A stretch of DNA of 64,000 bases from Chitinophagaceae bacterium (lineage in GTDB: Bacteria; Bacteroidota; Bacteroidia; Chitinophagales; Chitinophagaceae), in assembly GCA_016787085.1 (NCBI GenBank), contig JAEUVJ010000050.1, positions 78,839 to 142,838 of the forward strand, read 5' to 3'. Below are positions 7,934 through 16,566 of the stretch, piece after piece; the stretch's first letter is position 1, and each line of letters opens with the position of its first letter. The translations under genes and the position numbers were made by a program. Below the pieces are notes generated by a model. The model was not told the origin of the DNA. It saw nothing but the letters and a program-made list of their open reading frames with translations, and ran no database searches.

Positions 7934-9271
7934 TTGGAAAATTTATCGAAAAATATCGCCCACTCCCTCTCCTTCCTCTACGAAACCATTTCGCGGCGTC
8001 TTCATTATTTCTTCCAAAAAGAAAAACCTGAACCCTTCTCCTATCCTGAGATAAAATTAGAAGAAGATAATACGCCGATGCATCATTTCCTGCTGACACA
8101 TAAAGTCAATATGGAAGAATTTATCATCCTATTATTAGGCCTGACACCGCATATTCAGCCTAATTTCTTAGATACCATTATCCAGGAGTTTTTGCCGAAT
8201 GGCGGCGATTTTCCCGAAATCGGCGGGGTAAAGGGAAGTAATCACCGCGGTACTATACCTACTGGTGAAACGGCTTTGTTTATTATTGGTGGGAATGATA
8301 TGGGAAAAAGAATGCAGGTGTCGCTTTATTTCTCCCCGGATCATTTTTTTGCAAAAGAAAATATACTTTCCTTAGAAACTGTAAAAGAAGGCGAGCCCCG
8401 TATGAGCGGCAGGATCATCCTGCAGCCCGAGTATGTTGACCTGTTCACCACAGGCATTATTGCAAAGCCTTCTTTCGGGCCTGAGTTCCCGGCCAGGTCA
8501 GTCACCACCAAAATGGAATGGGATGACCTGGTCATCAATCCCAGATCGGCACAGCAGATCAGCGACATCAAAACATGGCTGCAGTATAACACCACGTTTA
8601 TGCAGGAATGGGGAATGGACAAAAGGGTAAGACCGGGTTACCGGGCCCTGTTCCATGGCCCTTCCGGCACAGGCAAAACACTGACCGCTACCCTGCTCGG
8701 TAAACAGTTTGGACTCGATGTGTACCGTATTGACCTTTCGCAAGTAGTATCCAAATACATCGGCGAAACAGAGAAGAACCTTGAAAAAGTTTTTACCAAA
8801 GCAGAGTACAGGAACTGGATACTGTTCTTTGATGAGGCAGATGCACTATTTGGCAAACGTTCCAATGTACAGAGTGCGCATGATAAGTATGCCAACCAGG
8901 AAGTGTCTTACTTACTGCAGCGGGTGGAAGATTTTCCCGGGCTCGTCATCCTGGCTTCGAACTTCAAAAGTAATATTGACCAGGCTTTTCTCCGCCGCTT
9001 CAATGCGATCATTCATTTCCCGATGCCCAATGCGGCAGAACGTTTGGTCCTGTGGAGATCGGCGATACCCGCCAAAGCAATGCTGGCTGATACCATAGAC
9101 CTGTCGGTCATTGCCAGTAAATATGACCTGAGCGGTTCGGCTATTGTCAGTGTCATCCACTATGCATCCCTGCAAACCATCGCCCGTAATGATACCCTTA
9201 TTCACCGGCAGGACCTTATAGAGGGCATAAGGCGGGAGTACGAAAAAGAGGATCGGGTGTTTAACTTATGA
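7934..9271 (+). CDS. eCIS-associated AAA+ ATPase (Afp15-like)
   Basis: This 445-residue AAA+ ATPase has Walker A GPSGTGKT at residues 242-249 (Lys248, Thr249), Walker B ILFFDEADALF with Asp300 and Glu301, and an arginine-finger region FLRRFNAIIHFPMP (about 352-365). The N-terminal 220 residues (FILLLLG-like helix, then a beta-rich part) match the N-domain of ATPases that end eCIS operons and are needed for particle assembly. The start used is TTG at 7934, because this N-domain is conserved in the family and the next ATG (residue 48) would truncate it. It is the last gene of the cluster, 64 bases from the tRNA gene. Assembly of the tail is the probable job. Confidence 0.88.
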   Translation: MENLSKNIAHSLSFLYETISRRLHYFFQKEKPEPFSYPEIKLEEDNTPMHHFLLTHKVNMEEFIILLLGLTPHIQPNFLDTIIQEFLPNGGDFPEIGGVKGSNHRGTIPTGETALFIIGGNDMGKRMQVSLYFSPDHFFAKENILSLETVKEGEPRMSGRIILQPEYVDLFTTGIIAKPSFGPEFPARSVTTKMEWDDLVINPRSAQQISDIKTWLQYNTTFMQEWGMDKRVRPGYRALFHGPSGTGKTLTATLLGKQFGLDVYRIDLSQVVSKYIGETEKNLEKVFTKAEYRNWILFFDEADALFGKRSNVQSAHDKYANQEVSYLLQRVEDFPGLVILASNFKSNIDQAFLRRFNAIIHFPMPNAAERLVLWRSAIPAKAMLADTIDLSVIASKYDLSGSAIVSVIHYASLQTIARNDTLIHRQDLIEGIRREYEKEDRVFNL

Positions 9272-9295
9272 TGTAAACAATAAAGTCTGCCAAAT

Positions 9296-9329
9296 AAAAA
9301 AAACCCACCTGCGCTGATGCTTCGGTGGG
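9296..9329 (-). terminator. Rho-independent terminator after tRNA-Ser
   Basis: On the - strand CCCACC (9324-9329) pairs with GGTGGG (9304-9309) and is followed by eight T residues. It lies 7 bases beyond the tRNA 3' end. Confidence 0.8.
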
Positions 9330-9335
9330 CTAAGG

Positions 9336-9420
9336 CGGAGAGAGAGGGATTCGAACCCCCGGACCTGTTACAGTCAACGGTTTTCAAGACCGCCGCATTC
9401 GACCGCTCTGCCATCTCTCC
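9336..9420 (-). tRNA. tRNA-Ser(TGA)
   Basis: The - strand folds as a class II tRNA of 85 bases. The acceptor stem is GGAGAGA with TCTCTCC and discriminator G. The anticodon stem-loop CGGTCTTGAAAACCG carries TGA, a long variable arm follows, and the T-loop GGTTCGAATCC is canonical. It reads UCA and other UCN codons. CCA is not encoded. The eCIS cluster ends just to its left on the opposite strand. Confidence 0.97.
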
Positions 9421-9424
9421 GGCG

Positions 9425-9432
9425 CAAAAATA
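9425..9432 (-). promoter_or_regulatory. Bacteroidota -7 element for tRNA-Ser
   Basis: TATTTTTG on the - strand fits TAnnTTTG and lies 5 bases before the tRNA 5' end. T- and G-rich sequence follows upstream, but the -33 box is not exact. Confidence 0.55.
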
Positions 9433-9484
9433 AGCGGCCGAACCAAAACAAAAAAATTGATTTGTAAATCTTTATAACAAAAAA

Positions 9485-10504
9485 CTACACTTCTTTATTG
9501 ACTATCACCTTACTTTCCAGCACCACTTTCCGGGAGCCGTTTTCCTTCAGGTTTTTACCATTAATGAGGTCAAAAAGAATATGTGTAGCCTTCTCTGCCT
9601 GCTGGCGGGGGAATTGTTCTACCGATGCTATGGGCGGGTCATCCAGGTAACTGGTGACAGGAAGGTTGGCATAGCTGACAAAGAAAATATCCGTATTGAT
9701 CTTTAACCCTTCGCTGCGGGTAAACCGGATGGCCTCCAACGCCACATAATCATTAAAGGCGATCACGGCATCAGGTCTTTCTTTTAGTGACAAGAGCTTT
9801 TTCATAGCATCCTGTGTCTGTTTCTGGCTTAGGTCCGTTTGCACCACGAATGACTCGTTAACCGCTATCTTATTTTTTTTCAATCCCGCAAAAAAACCAT
9901 CCAATCTTTCCTGAGATGGTATCATCGTATCAGGCCCTTTGATAAACCCGATGCGGGTATGTCCTTTTTGTACCAGCCAGTCAACTAGTTTCAGGGAACT
10001 ATCACGCAGGTTACAGGATACCGTATAAGAGTCCGGCGTATGAGGGACCCTGTCAAAAAATACAACAGGTATAGAGTATTGCTTCAACTGATCAAAATGC
10101 TCATACGAAACAGTATTCTTTGACAAAGACACGATCAGCCCGTCTACCCGGTGCTTGCGCATAGTATCAGTGATCTGCTTTTCCCTTTCCACATCATCAT
10201 GCGACTGGCCGATCAGCACGGTGTACTTATTACTGATCGCCACATCCTCTATACCATTAATGGCGATCGAAAAAAACTCCTCGCCAAGATTGGGCAGGAT
10301 GACACCGATAGTATGTGTTTTACCCTGCTTGAATGAAATAGCGGCCTGGTTAGGTTCGTAATTTAATTCCTCTGCCAGTTGCTTTACCTGCTGCCGCATA
10401 GCCAACCCGATACTGGGATGATCATGCAGGGCCCTGGAAACAGTAGAAACCGAAACATTCAAACGCTTCGCAATTTCCTTAATGGTTACCGGTTTTTGTT
10501 TCAT
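9485..10504 (-). CDS. LacI-family transcriptional regulator
   Basis: This 339-residue protein has an N-terminal LacI helix-turn-helix (about residues 6-50, TIKEIAKRLNVSVSTVSRALHD) with the hinge LNYEPNQAA. A periplasmic-binding-protein-like effector domain follows (about 60-339), containing TIGVILPNLGEEFFS, the substrate-loop region IGQSHDDVEREK, VDGLIVSLSKN and VVFFDRVPH. Such proteins repress sugar or nucleoside genes until an effector binds. No catabolic operon lies next to it here: the upstream neighbour is an acyltransferase and downstream is a tRNA, so the target cannot be read from context. The length is normal for the family. Effector unknown. Confidence 0.9.
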   Translation of the reverse strand: MKQKPVTIKEIAKRLNVSVSTVSRALHDHPSIGLAMRQQVKQLAEELNYEPNQAAISFKQGKTHTIGVILPNLGEEFFSIAINGIEDVAISNKYTVLIGQSHDDVEREKQITDTMRKHRVDGLIVSLSKNTVSYEHFDQLKQYSIPVVFFDRVPHTPDSYTVSCNLRDSSLKLVDWLVQKGHTRIGFIKGPDTMIPSQERLDGFFAGLKKNKIAVNESFVVQTDLSQKQTQDAMKKLLSLKERPDAVIAFNDYVALEAIRFTRSEGLKINTDIFFVSYANLPVTSYLDDPPIASVEQFPRQQAEKATHILFDLINGKNLKENGSRKVVLESKVIVNKEV

Positions 10505-10548
10505 ACATAAGTAGAAAAGACGAGAAAAGATAGGTCGTTTTTTTCAGA

Positions 10549-11337
10549 TCACTTGTCAACAGTTTCCCAGTGGTGCTTTCCCATCATCATATGGCGTTTG
10601 CTTTGCTCAATAGCATCCATGATCCGGGCCATGATCGTTTCTGCGGATTGCTCGTAGTCTATTTCCAGGGGTTCTTTGAACGTTACCGATAAAGTACTTC
10701 CCTTCTTTTTAAACTTCAGGCCTTTTTTATTAAATGCCCGCCAGAAGCCGCTGATAACAACAGGCACCACAATGGGTCTGTTATGCTTTATGATCAGCGC
10801 TGTTCCTTTTCTGCCGGGTGCAAAGGGCTTGGTAGTGCCTTGCGGAAAAGTGATCACCCAGTTCTTGTTAAGCGCCCTTGTTATTTTTCTGGTATCAGAG
10901 GGATCAAGTCCCCTTCTTACTTCTTTGCCTTCCGCTCTCCAGGTTCTTTTTACAGTCAAAGCGCCGGCTAAAGTAAAAAAACGGCTGATCCAGCTTCCTC
11001 TCATCGTTTCCTCAGCAGCTACATAGTTTACACGGGTGAACGGGTTCAGCAGGTAATACGGAATACCGAGCCTGTTCATCTTACCCCATTTCACTGCACA
11101 AAAAATATGAAGGAAAGCAATGACATCAGCAAAATAGGTCTGGTGATTACTGACAAATAAAACATTCCGCTTAGGCAGTTTTTTCAAATGCTCCGTACCT
11201 GATATTTTTATTTTATTGATCATGGCAAGCCCCGGATAAGAGACAAAGCCCACAATGACATAGACGATCTTTCTGACAGGATTGAAATGTTTTATTCTTT
11301 CTCCGATAGAACGCATACCTATGGTATTTAATAACAT
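10549..11337 (-). CDS. PlsC-like 1-acyl-glycerol-3-phosphate acyltransferase family protein
   Basis: This 262-residue protein has the acyltransferase motif NHQTYFAD (H-x4-D, about residues 78-85) and later FPQGTTKPFAPGRKG (about 170-184), in the position of the usual EGT motif. A hydrophobic segment, KIVYVIVGFVSYPGLAM, lies at about 20-36. It probably acylates lysophosphatidate or another lyso-lipid at the membrane. I place the start at ATG 11337, not at the longer frame that begins at 11433. The longer form would run through the terminator of the upstream gene, while the chosen ATG has AGAAAGACC in front. Substrate not determined; Gln replaces the usual Glu in the EGT motif. Confidence 0.82.
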   Translation of the reverse strand: MLLNTIGMRSIGERIKHFNPVRKIVYVIVGFVSYPGLAMINKIKISGTEHLKKLPKRNVLFVSNHQTYFADVIAFLHIFCAVKWGKMNRLGIPYYLLNPFTRVNYVAAEETMRGSWISRFFTLAGALTVKRTWRAEGKEVRRGLDPSDTRKITRALNKNWVITFPQGTTKPFAPGRKGTALIIKHNRPIVVPVVISGFWRAFNKKGLKFKKKGSTLSVTFKEPLEIDYEQSAETIMARIMDAIEQSKRHMMMGKHHWETVDK

Positions 11338-11393
11338 TGGTCTTTCTAAATTAGGTAATTGTAGCTGATCGGAAATAAATATTATCTGGCATG

Positions 11394-11420
11394 AAAAAAC
11401 CCTCCTAAGAATAGGAGGGT
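11394..11420 (-). terminator. Rho-independent terminator
   Basis: ACCCTCCTA pairs with TAGGAGGGT around a 4-base loop, and six T residues follow on the - strand. It ends transcription of the T9SS protein gene upstream (stop at 11471) and sets the start of the acyltransferase gene after it. Confidence 0.88.
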
Positions 11421-11470
11421 TCGTCAGCTGCAAACCTTGAGCATAAATAAATCAGCTGAACAGTCTTGAA

Positions 11471-13369
11471 CTATCTTGCGACGTTGAATTTAACCGTCGT
11501 TGTTTCTTCTCCGTTGCTCATCTGCAGGAGATATACTCCCGGCTGTAAGCGGTCAAGGTTATTGAGTGAAATACTGTTATTCCCGTCATACACTCTGTTC
11601 TGCTGCTGTAATACGGTTCTGCCATTCATATCCAATACCGTGAAATTAACTGAACCCATAGCGGTGGCCGTAAACCTTACTGTAGCTATGCCATTCACCA
11701 CCGGGTTAGGATTAATCGCTATCCCGTTGATCGCTTTTGAATCTTTACGAACCATGATAACGTTACTGTATTTGAATTGCCCGTCATTATCCACCATCTT
11801 CAGGCGGTAATAAAATACATTACCTGCTATAGAAGAAAGATCATCTGCATACTGATACGACTGGCGGCTGCTGTTAACGGAAGTAGAGGCTCTCTGACCA
11901 ATAGTAGCAAAACCTGTCCCACTGCTGCTGCGCTCCACTTCGAAATGAGCAAAATTCAGTTCGTTCTCCGTGGCCCAGTTCAGGTAAGTAGCCTGGTTGC
12001 GATAGTTCCCCGTAAAGCTGAGCAACTTTACAGGAAGTGTGCTTTGCTGCGGATAGCTCAGACAGGTAAATTCAGTAGCATACTCACGGTCAACGGTGGT
12101 TGATCCGCCATTCCCTTTTTCATATTCAAAACCCAGACGGAATCTTACCACTGATACCGCATTGAAAGTGGCCGTGAATGTAACATCCAGATCGCTGGAT
12201 ATACCGGGATGTTCATCTATTTCTCCAAGCATTCTTCTCCAGGAATAGCCATCGGCAGAATAGGTGCCTCCATCTGACAGGTCAGTGGGCGTATTGACAA
12301 GAATACTTGCCGGGCTGGATATAGCGCCTACCTCCCGGAAATAACCGGCTCCGCTTCCGGAACCATTGACAAATCCATCCACATCATAATGCTGGTAACG
12401 AAGACCACTCAGGGTTTGTGAGGTATATGTATCATCAGCATCTGTACCCGGATCATTTTCCTGGTATGTATTATCCTTGATGAAAGTGATGCTGAACTGT
12501 ACCCATCCACGGTCTGATGTTTCTGATCCGTCACCAAATGTACCATCGTTGGCTACTTTGGGTTGAAAACGGGATGGATTAGGAGAGTTATTGTCAAGTA
12601 AAGTAGCATGTGCATTACTGTCCGCCTCTATCTTGATCAGCGCATCTAATGTCTGCGGGTAAGTCAGTACATTCTGGTACAGGTAAACAGCACCGGGTTG
12701 CAGATCCGTGCCTTGCACTAAAACAGGCGTACCTGCAAAGCTCGGCACATCAGTACCTGCCGAGGTAGCCAATACCCTGATATTGTCAAACCATATATCA
12801 CGACTGGATGAGCCCGAGTTTCTCCTGGCAGAAAAACGGAATCTGAAATCGGCCCCGGTCCAGTAAGAATTACTATTGGGAATACCGCCTGAAACGGTGA
12901 CTGTATTCCAGGAGCCGCTGGAAGGCAGGCTGGTATTAGACCAAACAGTATTCCAGGTACTGCCGCCATCACCGCTGAAATCAAGTTTCACTTCGTAATT
13001 GCCACCTGAACCGCTCGCTACATACCAGTCAAACTGGAAACCCAGGCTGCTGATGGTACAGGCACCTGCTGAAGGGTTCAGGTTAGATGAAGTAGCTGTA
13101 TCTGTTCTTGGATTACTGCTGCTGCCGCTGCCTGAAGCGAAACGGAGTGCATTGGTATTACCGCTTCCTGGTGCTGCATCTACTTCAATAATAGAGTTGG
13201 CTGAAGAAGTAAGGGACCATCCTGACAGGTTACCAGAATAACTTCCGGATTGTCCGCCGAGGCCGCTGTCATTAAATATACTGGATGGGAATGTTTCCGT
13301 AATAATCACGGATTGTGAGAATGCTGTCACTGACAACATTGTTATCACAAGGGTAAAGAAATGTTTCAT
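11471..13369 (-). CDS. Secreted protein with T9SS type A sorting domain
   Basis: This 632-residue protein begins MKHFFTLVITMLSVTAFSQS, a clear signal peptide. The start is ATG 13369, because the longer frame from 13423 would place 18 residues ahead of it. The first 190 residues look like a beta-sandwich (DFSGDGGSTWNTVW, DIWFDNIRV), as in carbohydrate-binding or MAM-like modules. The middle (about 205-440) is unique to me. Residues 460-545 include a fibronectin-like stretch (LPVKLLSFTGNYRNQATYLNWATENELNFAHFEVERS), common in Bacteroidota extracellular proteins. The end (about 555-632, INPNPVVNGIATVRF...LQPGVYLLQM) is a T9SS sorting domain, so it is exported across the outer membrane. No catalytic motif seen. 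Confidence 0.85.
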   Translation of the reverse strand: MKHFFTLVITMLSVTAFSQSVIITETFPSSIFNDSGLGGQSGSYSGNLSGWSLTSSANSIIEVDAAPGSGNTNALRFASGSGSSSNPRTDTATSSNLNPSAGACTISSLGFQFDWYVASGSGGNYEVKLDFSGDGGSTWNTVWSNTSLPSSGSWNTVTVSGGIPNSNSYWTGADFRFRFSARRNSGSSSRDIWFDNIRVLATSAGTDVPSFAGTPVLVQGTDLQPGAVYLYQNVLTYPQTLDALIKIEADSNAHATLLDNNSPNPSRFQPKVANDGTFGDGSETSDRGWVQFSITFIKDNTYQENDPGTDADDTYTSQTLSGLRYQHYDVDGFVNGSGSGAGYFREVGAISSPASILVNTPTDLSDGGTYSADGYSWRRMLGEIDEHPGISSDLDVTFTATFNAVSVVRFRLGFEYEKGNGGSTTVDREYATEFTCLSYPQQSTLPVKLLSFTGNYRNQATYLNWATENELNFAHFEVERSSSGTGFATIGQRASTSVNSSRQSYQYADDLSSIAGNVFYYRLKMVDNDGQFKYSNVIMVRKDSKAINGIAINPNPVVNGIATVRFTATAMGSVNFTVLDMNGRTVLQQQNRVYDGNNSISLNNLDRLQPGVYLLQMSNGEETTTVKFNVAR

Positions 13370-13611
13370 CACGTATGCTTTAAGGTTTAGATAAATTTCC
13401 AAGGGTCTGTCCGGATTTATCAAAAACGATACTGGTGGTGATCTGCGTGAAATAACCCATGCAGAAAACCTTAAAGCTTTTCAGAAATGATGGAATAGAT
13501 GTTAATCAGGAGAAATGGACAAGTGGAGATTGATAGGATGTACGGATGATGAAATAATTGTCCTAATGCGATGCAAGATACTCACAATTCTCGTTTATGC
13601 AAATGATACGA
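13370..13611. other. Gene-free spacer
   Basis: No convincing gene lies between the T9SS protein start and the rpsA terminator. I looked for TAnnTTTG on the - strand upstream of 13369 and found no exact match, so the promoter of the T9SS gene is not identified. Confidence 0.6.
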
Positions 13612-13643
13612 AGAAAAAAGTCTTCCGGAATACCGGAAGACTT
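13612..13643 (-). terminator. Rho-independent terminator of rpsA
   Basis: AAGTCTTCCGG and CCGGAAGACTT form an 11-bp stem (13618-13643) with a 4-base loop, followed on the - strand by a T-run at 13612-13617. It lies 36 bases after the rpsA stop. Confidence 0.93.
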
Positions 13644-13678
13644 CTATAAATACGCTATCGTAATACTACGATGTCTGT

Positions 13679-15580
13679 TTATTCGCCAGCCTTTTTCTCT
13701 TCAGTATCACCGCTCTCCATCTTCTTCTTCAGATCAGCTAATACACCGAGATCACCAAGAGTAGCTTTTTCAACCTTGCTCTGGATATTCTTAACAGCCT
13801 TCTTTGTCTTATCAGCTTCAGATCTTGCTTCTTTTCTTGCAGCTTCTTTTTCCTCTACCTGAGACTGTTCCCAGATGCGGGTATGCGAAACAACGATACG
13901 CTTTTCGTTACGGTCAAACTCGATCACCATGAACTGGGATGTTTCATCTGCACCGATGCTCTTGCCATCTTCTTTACCCAGGTGGCGATTAGGAGCAAAC
14001 CCTTCCAGACCGTACGGTAATTGTACTATAGCGCCTTTATCGTCACGGCGGCTTACCGTACCTTCATGGATAGTGCCTATAGCAAAGGTATCCTGCAGGG
14101 TATTCCAGGGATCTTCTTCCAGTTGTTTATGTCCCAATTGCAGCTTGCGATTGTCCTTATCAATACCCATGATCACTACATCTATATTAGTGCCCACCTT
14201 TGTGTATTCACCGGGATGATTGAAGCGTTTCAGCCAGCTCAGGTCGCTGATATGGATCATGCCTCCGATACCAGGAGCCAGTTCAACAAACACACCATAA
14301 TTGGTAATGTTCTTCACCAGGCCAGTATGGCGGCTGCCTTCAGCAAATTTCACCTCAATATCATTCCAGGGATCAGGAGACAGCTGTTTAATAGACAGAC
14401 TCATCTTGCGGCTGCCTTTATCCAATGTCACTATCTTGGCTTCATGCTCATCGCTTAGCTTGAAGAATTCTTTGGCATTGATCGGCGTGTTGGCCCATGT
14501 GATCTCGCTGACGTGAACAAGACCTTCTACACCCGGCATGATCTCAAGGAAAGCGCCGTAGTCTTCTATATTCACCACTTTACCTTTTACGATATTACCT
14601 TCAACAATATTCTCGGGTAATACATCCCAAGGATGCGGAGTGAGTTGTTTCAGACCCAGGCTGATACGTTTCTTCTCATCATCAAAGTCAAGCACCACCA
14701 CATTGATCTTCTGATCCATCTTGAGTACTTCACTCGGATGAGAAATACGGCCCCATGAAATATCAGTGATATACAACAGACCATCCAAACCGCCGAGATC
14801 CATAAAGGCGCCGAAGTCTGTGATATTCTTCACTGTTCCTTCCAGTACTTGTCCTTTTTCCAGTTTACTCATGATCTCAGCACGCTGCGCTTCGATATCG
14901 CTTTCGATAAGGGCTTTATGTGATACAACCGCATTCTTGATCGTTTCGTTGATCTTGACCACTTTGAATTCCATGGTCTTGCCGACAAACTGGTCATAGT
15001 CAGTGACAGGCTTCACATCTATCTGTGAACCCGGCAAGAATGTTTCCATACCAAAAACATCCACGATCAAACCACCTTTGGTTTTGCTGGTAACTACCCC
15101 GGTGATCACCTCGCCGGTCTTATGCACTTCCATGATCTTTTCCCATGCCCGGGTAATGCGGGCTTGCTTGCGGCTGAGGTTCAGGTGACCTGCCCTGTCT
15201 TCCTTCTCTACTATCATTACTTCCACTTCATCCCCAACCCTAAGGTTAGGCAAGTCGCGGAATTCGTTGAGAGAAATCAAACCATCACTTTTGAAACCGA
15301 TGTTCAGGACTACATCTGTTTTGGTCAATCCCACAACAGTTCCTTTCATCAGCTCTCCGTCATTCAATTGAACAAAAGTGTTGTCATACACTTTATCGTA
15401 CTTTTCTTTTTCATCCTTGCTGTACGATGTTACATTACGTTTATCCACGCTCCAGTCAAAATCGTCGTGAGCGGTTTGCACAGGTACATTTGGTATCGCT
15501 GTAGCTGCTTCTGCATCACCGGCAGCAGCAGACTCCTGTACATCAGCGTTTAATTGTTTTTGAATAATGTTTTCAAACAT
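13679..15580 (-). CDS. rpsA: 30S ribosomal protein S1
   Basis: This 633-residue protein has six S1 RNA-binding repeats. The last four are clear, for example EKGQVLEGTVKNITDFGAFMDLGGLDGLLYITDISW, EGNIVKGKVVNIEDYGAFLEIMPGVEGLVHVSEITW and SRHTGLVKNITNYGVFVELAPGIGGMIHISDLSW. S1 helps the 30S subunit bind and unfold mRNA, which matters in Bacteroidota, where Shine-Dalgarno pairing is weak. The start is ATG 15580 (MFENIIQKQLN), because the in-frame extension to 15628 would cross the -7 promoter element. An acidic N-terminal 50 residues and a lysine- and glutamate-rich tail (about 575-633) flank the repeats. It is a single-gene unit with its own promoter and terminator. Confidence 0.95.
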   Translation of the reverse strand: MFENIIQKQLNADVQESAAAGDAEAATAIPNVPVQTAHDDFDWSVDKRNVTSYSKDEKEKYDKVYDNTFVQLNDGELMKGTVVGLTKTDVVLNIGFKSDGLISLNEFRDLPNLRVGDEVEVMIVEKEDRAGHLNLSRKQARITRAWEKIMEVHKTGEVITGVVTSKTKGGLIVDVFGMETFLPGSQIDVKPVTDYDQFVGKTMEFKVVKINETIKNAVVSHKALIESDIEAQRAEIMSKLEKGQVLEGTVKNITDFGAFMDLGGLDGLLYITDISWGRISHPSEVLKMDQKINVVVLDFDDEKKRISLGLKQLTPHPWDVLPENIVEGNIVKGKVVNIEDYGAFLEIMPGVEGLVHVSEITWANTPINAKEFFKLSDEHEAKIVTLDKGSRKMSLSIKQLSPDPWNDIEVKFAEGSRHTGLVKNITNYGVFVELAPGIGGMIHISDLSWLKRFNHPGEYTKVGTNIDVVIMGIDKDNRKLQLGHKQLEEDPWNTLQDTFAIGTIHEGTVSRRDDKGAIVQLPYGLEGFAPNRHLGKEDGKSIGADETSQFMVIEFDRNEKRIVVSHTRIWEQSQVEEKEAARKEARSEADKTKKAVKNIQSKVEKATLGDLGVLADLKKKMESGDTEEKKAGE

Positions 15581-15614
15581 GATAATGATCCCGAAGGTTT
15601 TTAAATCGGGGCAG

Positions 15615-15622
15615 CAAAGATA
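15615..15622 (-). promoter_or_regulatory. -7 promoter element of rpsA
   Basis: TATCTTTG on the - strand matches TAnnTTTG. Transcription would start near 15608, giving a leader of about 28 bases. The -33 box is not conserved. Confidence 0.6.
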
Positions 15623-15686
15623 CAGCAAAATAGGCCTGAATCTGGTATTTCCAGGAAGCTTTTTTTACTTACTTGCTAATCGTAAT

Positions 15687-16421
15687 TTACTGGTTAGCAA
15701 CAAGTTTTCCACTCTCTTTTTTCTCCCTGCCCGTACTAATGGGGGCAATCATTTCTTCAAAAGTGATATGCTTGTTCCATACCGATCCCGACTCCTTTAA
15801 TTTCCTGAAGTCTTTGTATACAGAACAGGGGGATCCGCCTTTGCCGAAAATGAACGGAAACCTGATATGAGTGAGTGGCAATGGAGAGTCTCCGGCTATT
15901 GCGTTAAAAATGAGTATCGCGTAGTCATAGCAATTATACTTGTTCATATGATACTTCTTCCCGGCTAGTTCAATGGATCTTTTCACGACCGTATCAAACT
16001 CCGGTTGTGTAAGTTCTTTGGTGATCACCACATCATGCTCCCGGTAGCTGTTATCCTTGATCATACTTTTTGTTTTCTTGAAAAGCAAGGTTTGAAGCCC
16101 CGCCCTGGGATAAAACCCGAATACCCTGCTTAAGGTATCACCTGCCTGACCTATTCTCTGTAGTATAAGAAATACATGACCCGTTTCCTGGTGATGAGCT
16201 ACTTTCAATGGATTCTTGTTGTTGGGTACATCGGCACAAACGGAGATATGATAGGTTGATTTCCCGCTGCTGTCGGCGAATACACTCAAGTGCTCCCTGA
16301 TATCAACCTTAGTTGCCGGAAATTTTACTTCTGAAATAGCCTTTTTTGATTGCCGGGGAGACTGCGAAAAAGAAACAACAGAAATGCAAAATGAAGACAA
16401 AAGCCAGGCGCTTCTCTTCAT
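15687..16421 (-). CDS. Exported protein with possible circularly permuted papain-like fold
   Basis: This 244-residue protein starts MKRSAWLLSSFCISVVSFSQS, a signal peptide. The frame extends to 16460, but ATG 16421 gives the normal signal. His82 (TGHVFLILQ) precedes Cys164 (KYNCYDYAI). This order, with GFYPRAG between, recalls the permuted NlpC/P60 or LRAT-like group, in which His comes before Cys. If so, it could be a periplasmic cysteine amidase, peptidase or acyltransferase. It is divergent from a PlsC-like gene at 16567, and another permuted papain-fold protein lies 2.4 kb away. The fold is my inference from two motifs; the substrate is unknown. Confidence 0.6.
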   Translation of the reverse strand: MKRSAWLLSSFCISVVSFSQSPRQSKKAISEVKFPATKVDIREHLSVFADSSGKSTYHISVCADVPNNKNPLKVAHHQETGHVFLILQRIGQAGDTLSRVFGFYPRAGLQTLLFKKTKSMIKDNSYREHDVVITKELTQPEFDTVVKRSIELAGKKYHMNKYNCYDYAILIFNAIAGDSPLPLTHIRFPFIFGKGGSPCSVYKDFRKLKESGSVWNKHITFEEMIAPISTGREKKESGKLVANQ

Positions 16422-16566
16422 TAGCAGAAGAACAAAGGCAGATATGCAAACCCACAGCATTCTGCAAAGATTTCATTTTTCCACTGAAATACAAACCCCG
16501 GTTTGACAGAAGTCAATCTATGTCCGGGTTCAAGGTCTATTTGCTATTTTCACCTAAATTTTATCC

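Noticed and set aside
9202..9414. A 70-codon frame on the - strand over the tRNA gene
   Set aside because: It covers the tRNA and its terminator, so it is not a protein gene.
11338..11433. N-terminal extension of the acyltransferase
   Set aside because: It crosses the terminator of the upstream gene, and the ATG at 11337 gives a normal protein start.
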